Shown here piece after piece: positions 43,801-52,522 of a stretch of 64,000 nucleotides of DNA. Source of the DNA: Tabrizicola sp. (lineage in GTDB: Bacteria > Pseudomonadota > Alphaproteobacteria > Rhodobacterales > Rhodobacteraceae); the NCBI GenBank assembly GCA_025458105.1, contig JALOTD010000052.1:1-64000 (forward strand). The letters run 5' to 3'. The position numbers and the translations under genes are program-made. The stretch's first letter is position 1. The number at the start of each line of letters is the position of its first letter. The notes beneath the pieces are model-generated. The model did no database searches, was not told the origin of the DNA, and worked only from the letters and a program-made list of their open reading frames with translations.

Positions 43801-44205
43801 TTCCTGAAGCCGACCGTAGTGACACTGGTCTTTGGCCTGGGATTCGGAATGGTGCTGGTGCTGCTGGTTGTTCCGACCCTTATGGCGATCCAGGCGGACG
43901 TGTCGCAGTCGCTCCGGTCGTTGCGGCGCGCCGTCCGTGGCAGGCCGGGTCGGATGCGAACCGTCATGGCCGCGGCCTCAGTGTCTTTGCTGGCAGTTGC
44001 CCTGTTGCCGGGCTGGGTTGCATTGACCGGGACCTTGCCGGGATGGCTTGTGGCGCTGGCACCAGAGCTTGCCGACCGTTCGCCTGTGCTGGTGGCTTTG
44101 GCCCTGTTCCTTGCGACGACCCTGGTGGTCTGGCTGGTGGCTCTGGCGGCGGCGGCGGTCGGCCCCCGGCCAGGGCAAAGAGGTCAGGGTGCGGGGCAGC
44201 CCTGA
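40828..44205 (+). CDS. RND family efflux transporter permease
   Basis: A 1125-residue inner-membrane proton-driven pump component of the AcrB/MexF superfamily. It shows the usual two repeats: first membrane helix at 13-31 and porter domain start YFPDVVVNEVTVTV, helices near 328-480 with VVVDDSIVVSENVEHR (about 389-404) carrying the Asp pair for proton relay, and the second repeat near 870-1030 (GMSGIIINDSIVLVSTVDEY). An unusual extra C-terminal part (about 1045-1120) adds two more hydrophobic segments. It overlaps the convergent gene by 22 bp. Confidence 0.9.
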   Translation: MSLLGVFVRHRTAANLLMLLMLVAGLLAAFNIRAQYFPDVVVNEVTVTVAWDGAGAEDVDRGIVQVLEPVFLTIEGVAAVSSRASEGRAVVDIEFEPNHDLAIAEEDVQAAVDALASLPEGSEDPVVAAAAWRDRVTDVLISGPVGIDQLGRFADEFIARLFDAGISRATITGLASPETLVEIPSTALMQHDITLSEVAGAIAAATADSPAGELGEGARLRTGTERRTVAEIAAIPLRALPDGTTLTVGDIASIRANQANSERAAFVGPNPAMTIRVDRAADGDAIRMQSTVAEVAAVMQLDLPPGVTIELVRTRAEQIKDRLMLFLDNGGSGLLLVLVVLFLFLNARIAFWVAAGIPIAMVSALAVMYVFGQSLNMISLFALIIMIGVVVDDSIVVSENVEHRVRVLGESGEVAAERTARWMSGPILASSITTIIAFLGLVAIGGRFGELIQDIPITVCIVLLVSLIECFLILPNHLAHAMKDAAKERWYDWPSRQMNRGLDWLRRVAIRPGMRLVIAARYPVLAACVLALAWQVSLFVRGEVQFRFFNAPEQASVSGAFSMLPGATREDTLDMMRELQRAADVVTARFEDQYGANPATFVLAEVGGASGRSLSSADTKGPDLLGSISMELISPDLRPYPTSEFVAALEAEIVAHPLLEELSFRGARFGPGGDSLAVDLYGGEAETLKAAAEALKAALSAYPEVSGLEDSLAYDKEELILTLTPQGQALGFDTATLGRTLREMLGGIEAATYPDGPREAAIRVELPEEELTADFLSRIQVRAAPGVYVPLADIVTVESQSGFSTVRRENGLRLVSVTGELSEEDPARATEVQRALEEEIAPRIAQDFGLAFQLSGQAEQEREFLSGALVGLILCLLGIYITLTGIFAHWTRPFVVMSVIPFGLVGAIFGHWVWDVPVSMFSVVGMIGMSGIIINDSIVLVSTVDEYAKKRGLIPAIIDGVSDRFRAVLLTTLTTVLGLAPMLYERSSQAEFLKPTVVTLVFGLGFGMVLVLLVVPTLMAIQADVSQSLRSLRRAVRGRPGRMRTVMAAASVSLLAVALLPGWVALTGTLPGWLVALAPELADRSPVLVALALFLATTLVVWLVALAAAAVGPRPGQRGQGAGQP

Positions 44206-44987
44206 ACCTCGACCGCGCCGCCTGCAGCAAGGACCGTGACCGTCACCCCGGAGCGTTCCAAAGCAAACGGGGCGCCCTCGGGTGGAACAAGTTCAGTGAT
44301 GGCGACCAATTCACTGCCGGCGCGCTGCGTCGTTGCCTCGGCAATCCAGACGCTGGGGTCGGCGGTCTCAAACGCCACCACCTCGGCACTGCCGGGATCG
44401 GGCAGGTCCAGCCTGGCGGTCAGGCGAAGGCCATCGGAAATCGGGTCGATGGTGCAGTCTATGTCGCGAAGTCCCGCCTCTGTTCCGGACACGGGTCGCT
44501 GGTCAAGTGACGTGCGGATATCGGCATCCGGCGCGCCGGGGCCGATGAGGTCGGAGGTCAGGGTGACCGAGGCCGGAAGGCAGATGTCGTCGCAGACCCC
44601 GAGGTCCATCTGCAGGACCAGTCGCACGGGACGGCTAGGGTCTTTTGGCGTGATCTCGATCGGCAGGACCACCCGGTCGTGATAGCCGATGGTCTGCAAA
44701 CCGTTCGACTGAAAGACCGAGGGGGCGGGCCAGTGCAACCGGACCGACTGCAGGTTTTCCGAGCCGGTCCAGTCGAAGCTGGGGGGAATGCCGGCCTCTC
44801 CCGGGCTGCGCCAATAGGTCTTCCAGCCGGGCGCGAGGGTGAGGTCGACCGCGGCCATGTGCCGCCCATCATCCAGGCGCCAGCCGTTCAGAAGGGCTGC
44901 GGCAAGGACATCGTCCTGGGTCGTGGCGTGGGCCGAGAGCGCGGTCTGCGCTAGAAGTACGGCAAGAAGCATGGAACTTTTGATCAT
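44184..44987 (-). CDS. DsbD N-terminal domain-containing secreted protein
   Basis: A 267-residue protein with a signal peptide (MIKSSMLLAVLLAQTALSAHA). It matches the soluble N-terminal domain of DsbD-like reductases: GWKTYWRSPGEAGIPPSFDW near 53-72 and the cysteine pair VCDDICLP near 131-138. No membrane domain or thioredoxin domain follows, so it is a stand-alone periplasmic module. ATG 44987 is favoured over the track start. It overlaps the RND gene end by 22 bp. Confidence 0.82.
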   Translation of the reverse strand: MIKSSMLLAVLLAQTALSAHATTQDDVLAAALLNGWRLDDGRHMAAVDLTLAPGWKTYWRSPGEAGIPPSFDWTGSENLQSVRLHWPAPSVFQSNGLQTIGYHDRVVLPIEITPKDPSRPVRLVLQMDLGVCDDICLPASVTLTSDLIGPGAPDADIRTSLDQRPVSGTEAGLRDIDCTIDPISDGLRLTARLDLPDPGSAEVVAFETADPSVWIAEATTQRAGSELVAITELVPPEGAPFALERSGVTVTVLAAGGAVEVQGCPAP

Positions 44988-45123
44988 GGCGCTAGGATAG
45001 GAAGCGGCGGCGCGGAAGGAAATCACATTGCAGCGAAGCCATGCGAACGTGATCTTTCCGCCATGGTTCGGGCTTGAGGGCAAGGCCAATGCGGGTCATG
45101 CTTACCGGCATGTATCAAGGAGC

Positions 45124-45687
45124 ATGATGGACCTTTCCGGCCAGATCCTGATTGCCATGCCGGGCATGGCTGACCCGCGCTTTGAGAAAAGCGTGGTCCT
45201 GATCTGTGCGCATTCCGGCGAGGGGGCGATGGGGCTGATCGTGAACAAGCCCCTGCAGGACCTGAGTTTCGAGAAGCTTCTGGGTCATCTGGGGATTCCG
45301 CGCCTGACCAAGGGGCGGGACATCCGTGTGCACTTTGGTGGGCCGGTGGAACGCGGGCGTGGCTTTGTGCTGCACTCGGCCGACTGGCAGCGGCGGATGA
45401 CCGAGGGCACGATGCGGGTGCCCGGCGGGCTGGAGATGACGGCGACGACGAATATCCTCGAAGATCTGGCGCGCGGGGCGGGGCCGGGCGAGGCGCTGTT
45501 GGCGCTGGGATATTCCGGCTGGGGGCCGGGGCAGCTGGAGGCCGAGATTGCGCGGAATGACTGGCTGACAACCGAAGCGCCGGAGGGGCTGGTCTTCGGC
45601 GCGGACGACGGGGCGAAGTGGGCGACGGCGCTGCGCGGGATGGGGATTGACCCGTTGACGCTGAGTGCGACGGCCGGGCGCGCCTAA
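45124..45687 (+). CDS. YqgE/AlgH family protein (UPF0301)
   Basis: A protein of about 187 residues of the conserved YqgE family, which has no firmly known function. Motifs include LIAMPGMADPRFEKSVVLIC near 8-27, GAMGLIVNKPL near 33-43, HFGGPVERGRGFVLH near 66-80 and GYSGWGPGQLEAEI near 122-135. Two adjacent ATG codons (45124, 45127) follow an AAGGAG site; 45127 has the better spacing. The track ORF starts upstream in non-coding DNA. Confidence 0.85.
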   Translation: MMDLSGQILIAMPGMADPRFEKSVVLICAHSGEGAMGLIVNKPLQDLSFEKLLGHLGIPRLTKGRDIRVHFGGPVERGRGFVLHSADWQRRMTEGTMRVPGGLEMTATTNILEDLARGAGPGEALLALGYSGWGPGQLEAEIARNDWLTTEAPEGLVFGADDGAKWATALRGMGIDPLTLSATAGRA

Positions 45688-45699
45688 GGCGTTCGGGCG

Positions 45700-46371
45700 T
45701 CACCTTTCGAATACGCCCGTGGTCATGTGCCGCTTGCGGCCAAAGCCGGGATGGCGGGTGACGCGGAATCCGGCCTCGGCCAGCGCGCGGCGGACATGGC
45801 CCGCAGCGGTATAGGTCGCAAAGGTGCCGCCGGGGCGGGTGTGCCGGGCAACCTGTTCCATGAGGTCGGGCGTCCAAAGTTCAGGGTTCTTGGCGGGGGA
45901 GAAGCCGTCAAGAAACCAGGCGTCGGCCTGACCGGTCCACTGCTGCAGGGTCTGTCGTGCGTCGCCGAGGATGATCTGTGCGTTGAGGTTCGGAAAGTGC
46001 AAGCTGGTGGCCCCGGAGGCCCATTGCGCCAGAAATTCGGGCAGGATCGGTGCAAGTTCCGGGAAAGCGGCAAGCGCGCGGGCGATATCCGAAGCGGGCA
46101 GCGGATAGGCCTCGAAGCTGGCAAAGTGCACTTGGTGCGGGCCAGTATGAGCAAGGACTGTGGCCAGAAGATTGAGGCCAGTCCCGAAGCCCAGTTCGGC
46201 AATGACGAAGCCATCGCGGAACCGGGCGGGCAGGCCGTTGCCGTCCAGAAAGACATGGCGGGTCTCGGCCAGCCCGCCTGCGAGCGAGAAATAGGGGTCG
46301 TCGAATCGGGTGGCCACCGGAATCTGGCCGTCGCGCCAGTCAAGGTCGGGGGTCTGGTCGGCATCGGTCAT
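45700..46371 (-). CDS. mnmD: tRNA 5-methylaminomethyl-2-thiouridine methyltransferase MnmD
   Basis: A 223-residue SAM-dependent methyltransferase that completes wobble uridine 34 modification. It shows the SAM motif IAELGFGTGLNLLAT near 58-72, DARQTLQQW near 138, and AWFLDGFSPAKNPELWT near 150-166, all typical of the MnmC methyltransferase half. In E. coli this domain is fused to an oxidase domain; here the oxidase-like gene is separate and divergent (46416). ATG 46371 is used; the 430-residue track ORF is a shadow. Confidence 0.85.
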   Translation of the reverse strand: MTDADQTPDLDWRDGQIPVATRFDDPYFSLAGGLAETRHVFLDGNGLPARFRDGFVIAELGFGTGLNLLATVLAHTGPHQVHFASFEAYPLPASDIARALAAFPELAPILPEFLAQWASGATSLHFPNLNAQIILGDARQTLQQWTGQADAWFLDGFSPAKNPELWTPDLMEQVARHTRPGGTFATYTAAGHVRRALAEAGFRVTRHPGFGRKRHMTTGVFER

Positions 46372-46415
46372 TGGCGCTAGTCCTTTCGCGAGGGTGATGC
46401 GTGCGGGGCGCGACG

Positions 46416-47447
46416 ATGGCAAGAGCGGATGTGACGATCCTGGGGGCCGGGATCTTCGGGCTGTCGATTGCCTGGGCCTGCGCCAAGCGCGGGGCGCGGG
46501 TCCGGGTGATCGATCCGGGGGGCGTCGGGGCCGGGTCGTCCGGCGGGCTGGTGGGGGCCTTGTCGCCGCATGTGCCGGAGGCCTGGAACACCAAGAAGGC
46601 GTTCCAGTTCGGCAGCCTCTTGATGGCGGGCGACTGGTGGGCAGAGGTCGTGGCGGCCTCGGGCCGTTCGGCGGGCTATGCGCGGCTGGGGCGGCTGCAG
46701 CCCCTGGCGGATCAGGCCGCGGTCGATCTGGCCCGCGAACGGGCGGCATCGGCGGCGAAGCTTTGGCAGGGCAAGGCCCAGTGGGAGGTGGTGCCGGCAA
46801 CGGGCGGTGCCCTGGAGCCGCGATCGGCCACGGGCTGGCTGGTTCGCGACACACTCGCGGCCCGCCTGTCGCCGCGTCTGGCCTTAGAATCGCTTGCGGT
46901 TGCGATCCTGAACCGCGGCGCAACGCTGGAACGGTCGGGAGAGTCTGTCGGGACAGTGGTGCATGCCACCGGGGTTGCGGGCCTGGCCGCATTGTCCGAA
47001 AGCTTGGGTCGGAAGGTCGGAACGGGCGTGAAGGGACAGGCGCTGGCCTTGCGCTTTACAGCGCCGGACGCGCCCCAAATTCTGGTCGACGGGTTGCACA
47101 TCGTTCCGCATGCGGATGGTACGGTCGCGGTCGGATCGACAAGCGAGCGGGACTGGCAGAGCGAGGGGCCGGACGGGCAGCTGGACGGCCTTCTGGCCAA
47201 GGCGGTGGATGCCGTGCCTGCCCTGGGCGAAGCCGAGGTGGTGGCGCGCTGGGCTGGAGTGCGACCCCGCGCGGCAAGCCGGGCTCCTGTGTTGGGGGCA
47301 TGGCCGGGGCGGCCTGGGCATTTCGTCGCGAATGGCGGGTTCAAGATCGGCTTTGGCATGGCGCCCGGCGTGGCGGAAGTGATGGCCGAGCTTGTGCTGG
47401 AGGGGCGCGACTGGGTTCCGGATGGCTTTCGCCTGACCGCGCCCTGA
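46416..47447 (+). CDS. FAD-dependent oxidoreductase, MnmC oxidase-like
   Basis: A 343-residue DAO-family flavoprotein. The FAD motif ILGAGIFGLSIAWACAKRGA is near residues 7-26, the glycine-rich loop SSGGLVGALSPH near 45-56, and VANGGFKIGFGMAPGVAEVM near the C-terminus. It sits next to and divergent from mnmD, so by comparison with fused MnmC it may remove the carboxymethyl group from cmnm5U34 in tRNA. This is inference; glycine-oxidase-like activity is the alternative. ATG 46416 fits better than GTG 46401. Confidence 0.75.
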   Translation: MARADVTILGAGIFGLSIAWACAKRGARVRVIDPGGVGAGSSGGLVGALSPHVPEAWNTKKAFQFGSLLMAGDWWAEVVAASGRSAGYARLGRLQPLADQAAVDLARERAASAAKLWQGKAQWEVVPATGGALEPRSATGWLVRDTLAARLSPRLALESLAVAILNRGATLERSGESVGTVVHATGVAGLAALSESLGRKVGTGVKGQALALRFTAPDAPQILVDGLHIVPHADGTVAVGSTSERDWQSEGPDGQLDGLLAKAVDAVPALGEAEVVARWAGVRPRAASRAPVLGAWPGRPGHFVANGGFKIGFGMAPGVAEVMAELVLEGRDWVPDGFRLTAP

Positions 47448-47467
47448 TCTTCTGCGACGATGCGGGG

Positions 47468-48013
47468 CTAGGGCTGGTGCCCTTCGGCCTCGGCCCGCAA
47501 GAGCTGCATCAGTTCGGCCAAGGCCTGCTGATAGCGCGGGTCGATCAGGCGGCCGTCCGGTGTGAAGGCATGCGAGGAGTCGGCCACCAGCACCTCGGGC
47601 CCGCTGAGCAGGCGAGGTCGGAACGGCGTGAGCATGAGGCGCAGCGCGAACTGGCTGCGCTCGCCCCCGGCACGGCCCCCGGCAGCCGAGATGATGGCTG
47701 TGGGCTTGTTGCGAAACGGCGCGCCCTTGGTGCGGCTGACCCAGTCGAGAGCGTTTTTCAGAACGCCGGGTGGGGCCTTGTTGTATTCAGGCGTCGCGAT
47801 GACCACGGCGTCGGCCTGGGCGATCTGGTCGGCGAGGGCCTGGACTTCGGGCGGGATGCCCTGCGTCTCTTCAAGGTCGCCGTCATAGAGCGGCAGGCGC
47901 AGGTTGGCCTCGGTGTGCAGCGCGTCGCCAAAGGCGCGGCGGGCCTCGGCGAGGAGCAGGCGGTTCGTCGAGGCGGCACGCAGGGCGCCGGGGATACCGA
48001 GAAGAGTGAGCAT
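47468..48013 (-). CDS. NADPH-dependent FMN reductase
   Basis: A 181-residue flavodoxin-fold reductase. The N-terminal GIPGALRAASTNRLLL contains the FMN phosphate loop near 6-20. TPEYNKAPPGVLKNALDWVSR near 74-94 is the family signature. AIISAAGGRAGGERSQ near 107-122 completes the cofactor site. It is a stand-alone gene. Relatives act on quinones, chromate or azo dyes; the physiological substrate cannot be told. Confidence 0.85.
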   Translation of the reverse strand: MLTLLGIPGALRAASTNRLLLAEARRAFGDALHTEANLRLPLYDGDLEETQGIPPEVQALADQIAQADAVVIATPEYNKAPPGVLKNALDWVSRTKGAPFRNKPTAIISAAGGRAGGERSQFALRLMLTPFRPRLLSGPEVLVADSSHAFTPDGRLIDPRYQQALAELMQLLRAEAEGHQP

Positions 48014-48091
48014 GGGATGCCTTTCACTGACCCGCGGGAGGTAAGGCGCGGGGGCCGGATGGGCAAGGGTCAGGTGAAGGAGCGGCGCGGG

Positions 48092-48553
48092 TCAGGCGAC
48101 GGGGCGGCGGAAGGTGATCGAGGTCGGGCGGTCGAAGCCGGGATGAGCGGTGCGCGCGGTTTCCGTGAAGCCGAGCGCGCGGAAGGTTGCATGGTTCTCG
48201 GTCAGTTCCACGCGGGTCTGAAGTTCGAGGGCGGGCAGGTTCAGTGCGCGGGCGCGGGTGTCGGCAAGGTTGAGGAGTTGCCGTGCGAGACCCTGGCCCC
48301 GGTGGCTGCCGGCCACGGCCAGTTTGCCGACATAGAGCGCGTCGGGTTTTGGCGTGAAGAAGACACATGCCGCCGGTGGGGTGCCGATCACCCAGATCTC
48401 GCCGGTTTCGGTTTGCCGGGTCAGGGCGTCGGGCGTCAGGTCGCGGAGCGAGGAGGGCGGGTCGATCCGGCCCTGCATGTAGGCGAATTCAGCCTGAAGA
48501 AGGCCAAGGATCGCAGGCCAGAGGGCAGGGTCGGTGGCGCGGGTCGGGGTCAT
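48092..48553 (-). CDS. GNAT family N-acetyltransferase
   Basis: A 153-residue acetyltransferase from ATG 48553 (MTPTRATDPALW). The acetyl-CoA motif YVGKLAVAGSHRGQGLARQLL is near residues 72-92, and ATFRALGFTETARTAHPGF lies near the end. The long track ORF is an upstream extension over the spacer before smc. The substrate is unknown. Confidence 0.8.
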   Translation of the reverse strand: MTPTRATDPALWPAILGLLQAEFAYMQGRIDPPSSLRDLTPDALTRQTETGEIWVIGTPPAACVFFTPKPDALYVGKLAVAGSHRGQGLARQLLNLADTRARALNLPALELQTRVELTENHATFRALGFTETARTAHPGFDRPTSITFRRPVA

Positions 48554-48829
48554 GCGCCAAGGATGCGGGCTGAGGTGCCGGGCGGCAAGGGCGGTTTTCG
48601 ACAGGAGCGCTGACGCGCAAGCCTTTGTCTCGCCTCTGGCCTGCGGCCAACCGGCTTGAAGGCGGGGGCGCTTCGCCCCCCGGACCCCCAGAGGATATTT
48701 GCCGAAGGGAAAGCGAAGGGCCGCAAGATGTTGGGGATAAGCGGTCTGATTGCGCGAGATGCGGGGGGCTTGGGTTGACTCCTTCCCGGGGGAGCGGGAA
48801 CATCGAAGGGCGCGACTCGTGAGGTATCC
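48554..48829. other. 276-base spacer with two repeat-like units upstream of smc
   Basis: No gene is seen. At 48594-48640 is a stretch similar to 4441-4490 (CGGTTTTC, GGAGCG, CGCAAGCCTTT, GTCTCG). At 48659-48716 is the second copy of the GC-rich hairpin unit found at 7989-8046. A CTCCTTCCCGGGGGAGC hairpin lies nearer to smc. Confidence 0.5.
48659..48716 (+). repeat. intergenic GC-rich repeat, copy B
   Basis: GGCGGGGGCGCTTCGCCCCC is followed by CGGACCCC and GAGGATATTTGCCGAAGGG. The order hairpin, CGGACCCC, GATATTT and purine-rich tail matches the copy at 7989-8046 between glcD and glcE. Confidence 0.5.
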
Positions 48830-51800
48830 GTGCGTCTGACCCGGCTGCGGCTGAACGGCTTCAAAAGCTTTGTCGACCCCACGGATCTGGTGATCCATGA
48901 GGGATTGACGGGTGTTGTGGGGCCGAATGGCTGCGGGAAGTCAAACCTTCTGGAGGCCTTGCGCTGGGTCATGGGGGAGAACCGCCCCAGTGCCATGCGC
49001 GGCGGCGGCATGGAAGATGTGATCTTCAACGGTGCCGCCACGCGGGGGGCGCGGCATTTCGCCGAAGTGCAATGATGCGGATCAGATCGAGATTGTGCGC
49101 CGGATCACCCGGGATGCCGGGTCGGCCTATCGCTGCAATGCTAAGGAAGTGCGGGCGCGGGATGTGCAGATGCTGTTTGCGGACGCCTCCACGGGTTCGC
49201 ATTCGCCGGCGCTGGTGCGGCAGGGGCAGATTTCCGAGCTGATCAACGCAAAGCCCAAGGCTCGCCGCCGGGTGCTGGAGGAGGCAGCCGGGATTTCCGG
49301 GCTGTACGCCCGGCGGCATGAGGCGGAGCTAAAGCTTTCCGGGGCGGAGACAAACCTGGTGCGCGTCGACGATGTGCTGGAGAGCCTCGCGCAGCAGCTG
49401 TCGGTGCTGACCCGGCAGGCCAAGCAGGCGGCGCGGTATCGCGAGATTTCCGAAGAGTTGCGGAAGTCGGAAGGGATGCTGCTATGGCGGCGCTGGCGCG
49501 AGGCGGATGAGGCGCGGGCGGCGGCGGAGGCTGCGTTGCGGGAGCGGTTGGTCGCTCAGGGGCAGGCGGAGGCGGCGTCGCGGGCTTCGGGCAAGGCGCG
49601 GGAAGCGGCGGAGGATGCGCTGCCGCCGAAGCGCGAGGAAGAGGCGATTGCAGCGGCGATCCTGCAGCGGCTGGTGTTGCAGCGCGATGCGCTGGGCGAT
49701 CAGGAAGCGCGGGCGCTTGCGCAGATCGACGCGCTGAAGGGCCGGATCGAGCAACTGTCGCGCGACATGGAGCGCGAGGCGGGACTGAACCGCGATGCGG
49801 GCGAGGTGATCGAGCGGCTGGAGTGGGAGATCGCTCAGCTGGCCCGGGCGCATGACGGGCATGAGGAGAAGCTCTCTGAGGCGGTCGAGGCAGCGCGGGA
49901 GGCGGCCTCGGTCCTGGGGGAGCGGGAGGCGTCGCTGTCCGAGCTGACGGAGGATGCGGCGCGGCTGGCGGCGCGGCACCAGTCGACGCAACGGATGCTG
50001 TCTGACACGCGGTCGGTGCTGGAGCGGGCGGAGGAGCAGGCCTCGGGCGCGCGGGAGGCGGTGGCGGCGGCGGCCGGGGCGCTGGAGGCGGCGGGCGAGG
50101 CGTTCGAGGCGGCGGAAGAGGCCCAGGAAGCGGCCTTGGCCGAGGGCGAGGCGACGGAAGCCGCGCTGGAGGCTGCCGAGGCGGCGCGTGCCGAGACGCA
50201 AGGACGCGAGGCGGAGGCGCGGGCAGCGCGGTCTTCGGCCGAGGGCGAGGCGTCGGCCTTGCGGGCGGAAGTGGCGGCTTTGGCGCGTCTGGTCGAGCGG
50301 GAGGCGGCTGCGGGCTTGCAGCTTCTGGATCGGCTGGAGGTGGAGCCGGGGTTCGAGAAGGCACTGGGCGCGGCTTTGGCGGATGACCTGCGCTCGCCCG
50401 AGGTGGGCGCTGAGGCGCGGTCAGGCTGGGCGGTGCTGGCGCCTTACGATGAAACGCAGGCTTTGCCGGTGGGAGCAGAGGCGCTGGGGGCACGGGTAAC
50501 GGCCCCGGCGGTTCTGGCGCGGCGGCTGTCGCAGATTGGGCTGGTGCGCCGGGAGCAAGGGTTTGCCTTGCAGGCCAGTTTGCGGCCCGGCCAGCGGCTG
50601 GTTTCCATCGAGGGCGACCTCTGGCGCTGGGACGGGTTCCGGGCGGGGGCAGAGGATGCCCCCACGGCTGCGGCGCTGCGGCTGCAGCAGCTGAACCGGC
50701 TGGTGCAGCTGAAGCGCGACCTTGAGGAGGTGGCGGCTAAGGCCGACGGGGCGCGGCAGGCGCATGAGGCGTTGCAGGCGCGGTTATCGGAACTAGCGAC
50801 GGCGGACCAGCGTGCGCGCGATGCCCGGCGGGCAGCGGATGCACGGCTGGCCGAGGCGAACCGCGCGCTGGCGCGGGCCGAGGCTGACCGGTCGATTGCC
50901 GGGGGCAAGCTGGAGGCCGCGAAGCTGGCGGTCAGCCGCTTCGAGGATGAAGCGATGGCGGCGCGGGCCCGTCTGAAGGAGGCCGAGGTGGCCGTCGCGG
51001 ACCTTGGCGACCTTGACGCCGCGCGAGGTGCAGTAGAGGCCGCGAAGATCACGGTCGAAGCCGCACGGATCACGATGATGACCCGCCGGTCGGCCCAGGA
51101 CGAGGTTCGCCGCGAGGGCGAGGCGCGCGTGCGCCGTCGTCAGGAAGCGACGAAGGAGCTTTCCGGCTGGAAACACCGGCTGGAGACGGCGTCTCGCAGG
51201 ACCGAAGAGCTGACAGAACGGAGGGCCGAGGCGCAGGAGGAGCTGGCCGAGGCGATGCTGGCGCCCGAGGAGATTGCGGCCAAGCGGGATGAGCTGGTCG
51301 AGGCGATTGCGGAGGCCGAAGAGCGGCGCCGGAAGGCTGCCGATGCGCTGGCCGAAGCGGAGGGAAGCTTGCGTGATGCGGCGATGGCCGAGCGCGAGGC
51401 CGAACGTTTGGCCGGTGAGGCCCGGGAAGCGCGGGCGCGCGCCGAGGCGCGGTTGGATGCGGCGCGGGAAGGCGTGGCGCTGGCCGCAGAGCGGATCGCC
51501 GAGGAAGACGACCGGACGCCGGATGAGTTGCTGGTTTCGCTGCGGGTGGACCCGGACAAGATGCCCGATGCCGAGACGCTGGATCATGACGTCAGCCGGT
51601 TGAAGCGGCAGCGCGAAGCTTTGGGCGCGGTGAACCTCCGGGCCGAAGAGGACGCGAAGACGGTCGAAGCCGAGTATGATGCTCTGGCGGGCGAGAAGGC
51701 GGACCTGGAAGAGGCGATCAGGAAGTTACGCGCCGGAATTGCCGGCCTGAACAAGGAGGGGCGGGAGCGCCTGCTGACCGCGTTCGAGCAGGTGAACGCG

Positions 51801-52241
51801 AACTTCTCGACCCTGTTCACGCATCTGTTCGGGGGCGGCGAGGCGCGGTTGGTGCTGGTGGAAAGCGACGACCCGCTGGAAGCCGGGCTGGAGATTCTCT
51901 GCCAGCCGCCGGGCAAGAAGCTGGCGACCCTCAGCCTTCTCTCGGGGGGCGAGCAGACCCTGACTGCGCTGGCGCTGATCTTTGGCGTGTTCCTCGCGAA
52001 CCCCGCGCCGATCTGTGTGCTGGACGAGGTCGACGCGCCGCTGGACGATGCCAACGTGACACGTTTCTGCGACCTTCTGGACGAAATGACCCGTCGGACG
52101 GAAACGCGGTTCCTGATCATCACCCACCATGCCGTGACCATGGCGCGGATGGACCGTCTGTTCGGCGTGACGATGCAGGAGCAAGGGGTTTCCCAGCTGG
52201 TGTCAGTGGATCTGAAGAAGGCCGAAGCGCTGGTGGCGTGA
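48830..52241 (+). pseudogene. smc: chromosome segregation protein SMC, frameshifted by a short internal loss
   Basis: SMC is the chromosome-condensing ATPase. The first frame (GTG 48830) has the N-terminal ATPase motif GPNGCGKSN near residue 31 and runs to RHFAEVQ-stop at 49075. The protein resumes in another frame at 49071 with [15 protein letters not shown], then hinge-flanking coiled coils, the signature LSLLSGGEQTLTAL and Walker B ICVLDEVDAPLDD, ending at 52241. Homologues have about 14 residues between these points, so some 44 bases are absent. As SMC is important in fast-growing bacteria, a sequencing or assembly error is quite possible; otherwise the gene is inactive. The coiled coil is very Ala/Glu/Arg-rich. 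Confidence 0.85.
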
Positions 52242-52522
52242 CGACCGCGCGCATGGATAACCCCGCGTTAACTTGAATCGGGCAGAACGGGACGTGAACA
52301 AACGCCCGAGGCCCGCCATGCACAGCCTTTTGACCGCCGTTACAATCCTGGTTCTCGCCAGTGTTGCCAAAGATCACGTTGCCCATGCCATGACTGAGTG
52401 GGACCCCTTCGCGCTGGACGCCAAACTCGCTGACTGATGGCCGAAACGGCTGAACTGATGGCGAAAATGGAGGGGTTCTTCCACCTGCCTGGCCCTAGAA
52501 CAGGGCAAACAGGAGGTCGGGC
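52242..52522. other. spacer between smc and the sarcosine-oxidase-like operon
   Basis: A 281-base region holding one possible small ORF (52318-52437) and otherwise nothing clear. The last 70 bases before the operon contain an AT-richer stretch, TGGCGAAAATGGAGG, where a promoter could lie. There is no clear terminator after smc. Confidence 0.4.
52318..52437 (+). CDS. possible 39-residue protein
   Basis: ATG 52318 to TGA 52435 reads MHSLLTAVTILVLASVA, then a short polar tail with MTEWDPFALDAKLAD. The hydrophobic start looks like a signal or membrane anchor and the codons are GC-rich in third positions. A weak GAGG lies 7 bases upstream. It is too short for the ORF track and is offered only as a candidate. 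Confidence 0.4.
   Translation: MHSLLTAVTILVLASVAKDHVAHAMTEWDPFALDAKLAD

Noticed and set aside
46310-48613. 767-residue plus-strand ORF
   Set aside because: It overlaps the MnmC-like oxidase, FMN reductase and GNAT genes, with Gly/Arg-rich shadow composition.
48830-49100. Programmed frameshift or intein in smc
   Set aside because: Residues are lost rather than inserted, and no slippery site or intein motif is seen.
49243-50493. 416-residue Pro/Ala-rich minus-strand ORF
   Set aside because: It is antisense to the smc coiled coil; the composition is a codon-bias shadow.
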